From: an uncultured Blautia sp. | GTDB lineage: Bacteria; Bacillota; Clostridia; Lachnospirales; Lachnospiraceae | DNA length: 8,168 nt | Assembly: GCF_934372025.1 (NCBI RefSeq) | Contig: NZ_CAKROJ010000079.1 | Location: 1-8,168 of the forward strand | Reading direction: 5' to 3' | In this document: positions 6,976 to 8,168 of the stretch, one piece after another | Layout of the letters: each line of letters starts with the position of its first letter | Numbering within the stretch: the stretch's first letter is position 1 | Position numbers and translations under genes: made by a program | Notes under the pieces: model-generated | The model's input: the letters and a program-made list of their open reading frames with translations, nothing else | Databases searched by the model: none | What the model was told of the DNA's origin: nothing

Positions 6976-7947
6976 ATGAAGAAAAGACATTTTGATGTGG
7001 AAACAGATGGATTTTATGGTGCATACTGGAAATGCAAAACAGACTCAGACTGTGCAATGATAGCAATGATCGGAGATGATCCAGAGGATTATCTGGCGCG
7101 TACATCCGTGAAATGGCTACATAAACTCGGCGTAAATGTGATGACGATGTCACCTGGAAAAAAGGATTATGGACATCATAATTATCCATTGGAACGTATA
7201 GAGAAAGCAATCAATTGGTTAAAAATGCATGGTAATCAGAAGATAGGAATTGTCGGGGCATCTACTACAGGAACACTTGCATTGACTGCCGCTTCTTATT
7301 TTGAGGATATTACATTAACGATAGGTCTGACACCGAGTGATTTTATCTGGCAGGGGTTTATGCAGGGCAAAAAAGATGGCTGTAAGGAATGGCCGATTGA
7401 GGGAAAATCTCTCTTTTCTTACAAAGGAGAACCCCTTCCGTACATGCCTTTTTGTTATAAACATCCGGATTACTGGCATGTGATTGAAAAAGAAACAAAA
7501 CGGACTGGTGATATGATTAATTCAAGAAAACTGTTTGATGATTCGGAAAAGGCTCATCCAATAACAGAAGACGAGATGATCAAGATTGAAAAGATCCATG
7601 GAACGTTATTGCTGATTGGTGCGGAAGATGATGCGTTGTGGGATACTGCAAAATACATCCGCCGAATGAAGCAGCGTATAAAAGAACATCCGCATACATG
7701 CAGATTAGAGTCTGTAATTTATGAGCATGGAACCCATTTTGTTTTTCCAGATAGCATGCTAAAGACAATGTTCCCGGTTGGCTCCGGACTTTTTGTGAAA
7801 CTGGCATTTCAGGCAGCAAGAAAATATCCGAAAGAATGTCGCAGAGCACGTCTGGATATTGACCAGCGGGTGAGAAATGCCGTTGTGGAATGGAAGAGTG
7901 CAGAAAGACAGATGAAAATAGATAGAAGGTGTAAGTTTGGTATTTAA
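6976..7947 (+). CDS. Alpha/beta hydrolase, acyl-CoA thioester hydrolase/BAAT C-terminal type
   Basis: A 323-residue cytoplasmic alpha/beta hydrolase of the acyl-CoA thioesterase/bile-acid-CoA:amino-acid N-acyltransferase C-terminal family (BAAT_C). AGGAG at 6962-6966 is 9 nt before the ATG, and the gene starts 18 bp after the upstream stop. The nucleophile elbow is GIVGASTTGTLAL with S96 as likely nucleophile; the usual G-x-S-x-G has Thr at its last position and Gly one residue later. IGAEDDALWDT (214-224) carries the acidic member (D218 or D219) and EHGTHFVFP (250-257) the histidine, probably H254. So the triad looks intact. There is no signal peptide, and it lacks the N-terminal beta domain of animal BAAT/ACOT enzymes, as bacterial members do. 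Likely activity is hydrolysis or transfer of an acyl (thio)ester; the substrate is unknown, and bile-acid chemistry should not be assumed from the name. Last gene of the operon, followed by a terminator. Confidence 0.85.
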   Translation: MKKRHFDVETDGFYGAYWKCKTDSDCAMIAMIGDDPEDYLARTSVKWLHKLGVNVMTMSPGKKDYGHHNYPLERIEKAINWLKMHGNQKIGIVGASTTGTLALTAASYFEDITLTIGLTPSDFIWQGFMQGKKDGCKEWPIEGKSLFSYKGEPLPYMPFCYKHPDYWHVIEKETKRTGDMINSRKLFDDSEKAHPITEDEMIKIEKIHGTLLLIGAEDDALWDTAKYIRRMKQRIKEHPHTCRLESVIYEHGTHFVFPDSMLKTMFPVGSGLFVKLAFQAARKYPKECRRARLDIDQRVRNAVVEWKSAERQMKIDRRCKFGI

Positions 7948-7950
7948 TAC

Positions 7951-7984
7951 AGGTGGCTAATGCCAGTAAGCCACCTATTTTATT
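7951..7984 (+). terminator. Rho-independent terminator of the methyltransferase-hydrolase operon
   Basis: AGGTGGCT (7951-7958) and AGCCACCT (7969-7976) form a perfect 8-bp stem with a 10-nt loop, followed by ATTTTATT. It starts 3 bp after the hydrolase stop codon. The interrupted T-run suggests that some read-through into the transporter gene is possible. Confidence 0.8.
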
Positions 7985-7993
7985 ATATATGAG

Positions 7994-8007
7994 TTAGAAT
8001 AAGCTAA
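7994..8007 (+). promoter_or_regulatory. Second operator-like site, upstream of the ABC transporter gene
   Basis: TTAG-AATAAG-CTAA has the same outer half-sites and 6-bp spacing as the palindrome at 5329-5342, and the same 7 bases (ATATGAG) precede it. The arms extend to GTTAG/CTAAC (7993-8008), but the centre is not palindromic. It lies 42 bp before the GTG start, a normal position for a repressor site. Role is inferred from this similarity alone. Confidence 0.4.
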
Positions 8008-8049
8008 CAAAAGAAACAACAATAAAATGAAAGTAAGGAGTGAGTAGAT

Positions 8050-8168
8050 GTGAAAGAAAAAAAGAAGTCGGCAGTCAGCTGGATCCTGACATGGGCCGGA
8101 CAAAAAAGAATTGCCTATGCATGGAGTGTATTACTTGCAATAGGAAATGTGATTTTTAAGATTTTTCC
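8050..8168 (+). CDS. ABC transporter, probable fused permease/ATPase (N-terminus only, 3' partial)
   Basis: Only the first 39 codons are in the window. GTG at 8050 is the earliest possible start because an in-frame TGA lies at 8041-8043; AAGGAG at 8035-8040 is 9 nt upstream. A Lys-rich start is followed by SWILTWAGQKR and then a hydrophobic stretch beginning YAWSVLLAIGNVIFKIF, which looks like the first membrane helix of an ABC exporter-type half transporter (membrane domain fused to ATPase). The pattern of a short basic tail, a W-x-L-x-x-A-G segment and then a helix is typical of these proteins, but no ATPase motif can be seen here, so the call rests on resemblance. An out-of-frame ATG followed directly by TGA (8048-8053) overlaps the start. 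The shared operator-like element links it to the preceding operon. Confidence 0.6.
   Translation, partial: MKEKKKSAVSWILTWAGQKRIAYAWSVLLAIGNVIFKIF

Noticed and set aside
6976..7947. Calling the hydrolase a bile-acid acyltransferase or bile salt hydrolase
   Set aside because: The family name comes from animal BAAT; only the C-terminal hydrolase fold is shared, and bile salt hydrolases are of a different fold.
1..8168. CRISPR array, tRNA, insertion sequence or phage element
   Set aside because: No spaced direct repeats, no tRNA-like fold, and no transposase or integrase reading frame were found on either strand.

Overview
The window looks like chromosomal DNA of a gut-type Firmicute, most likely a Lachnospiraceae relative (order-level Clostridia). 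This rests on moderate-to-low GC, AGGAG-type ribosome binding sites, all genes on one strand, and protein families that I recognise as typical of that group. The genus cannot be fixed from sequence alone. All recognisable genes are on the + strand; I see no tRNA, rRNA, CRISPR array, insertion sequence or recombinase.

Region 1 (1-5316) is a signalling operon. It starts inside a hybrid histidine kinase (membrane segment, PAS, HisKA, HATPase, two receivers; 5' end outside the window). After 25 bp follows a second, complete hybrid kinase whose sensor is two tandem periplasmic solute-binding-like domains (BvgS/EvgS style), ending in one receiver. The message probably continues through about 225 bp that hold only two tiny possible ORFs and ends at a clear rho-independent terminator (5276-5316). 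No separate response regulator or Hpt protein lies in the window, so the output of both kinases is unknown.

Region 2 (about 5317-7984) is a compact three-gene operon. It encodes a small class I SAM methyltransferase, a leucine-carboxyl-methyltransferase-family (TcmP/LCM-like) O-methyltransferase and an alpha/beta hydrolase of the acyl-CoA thioesterase/BAAT C-terminal type. The genes are 16 and 18 bp apart and the operon ends at a second terminator. Upstream lies a perfect 14-bp palindrome, TTAGTTGCAACTAA, of the kind bound by MarR-family repressors.

Region 3 (7985-8168) starts a new transcription unit: a GTG-started gene cut by the window end whose N-terminus resembles an ABC exporter (fused permease/ATPase). 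It is preceded by a second site with the same plan, ATATGAGTTAG-N6-CTAA, as the one in front of region 2.

My reading, as inference: regions 2 and 3 form one regulon in which two methyltransferases and an acyl hydrolase modify or detoxify a small molecule (perhaps an acyl or carboxyl compound) that the ABC transporter moves across the membrane. The shared operator-like element is the most interesting signal in the window. The substrate and the regulator are not visible here.
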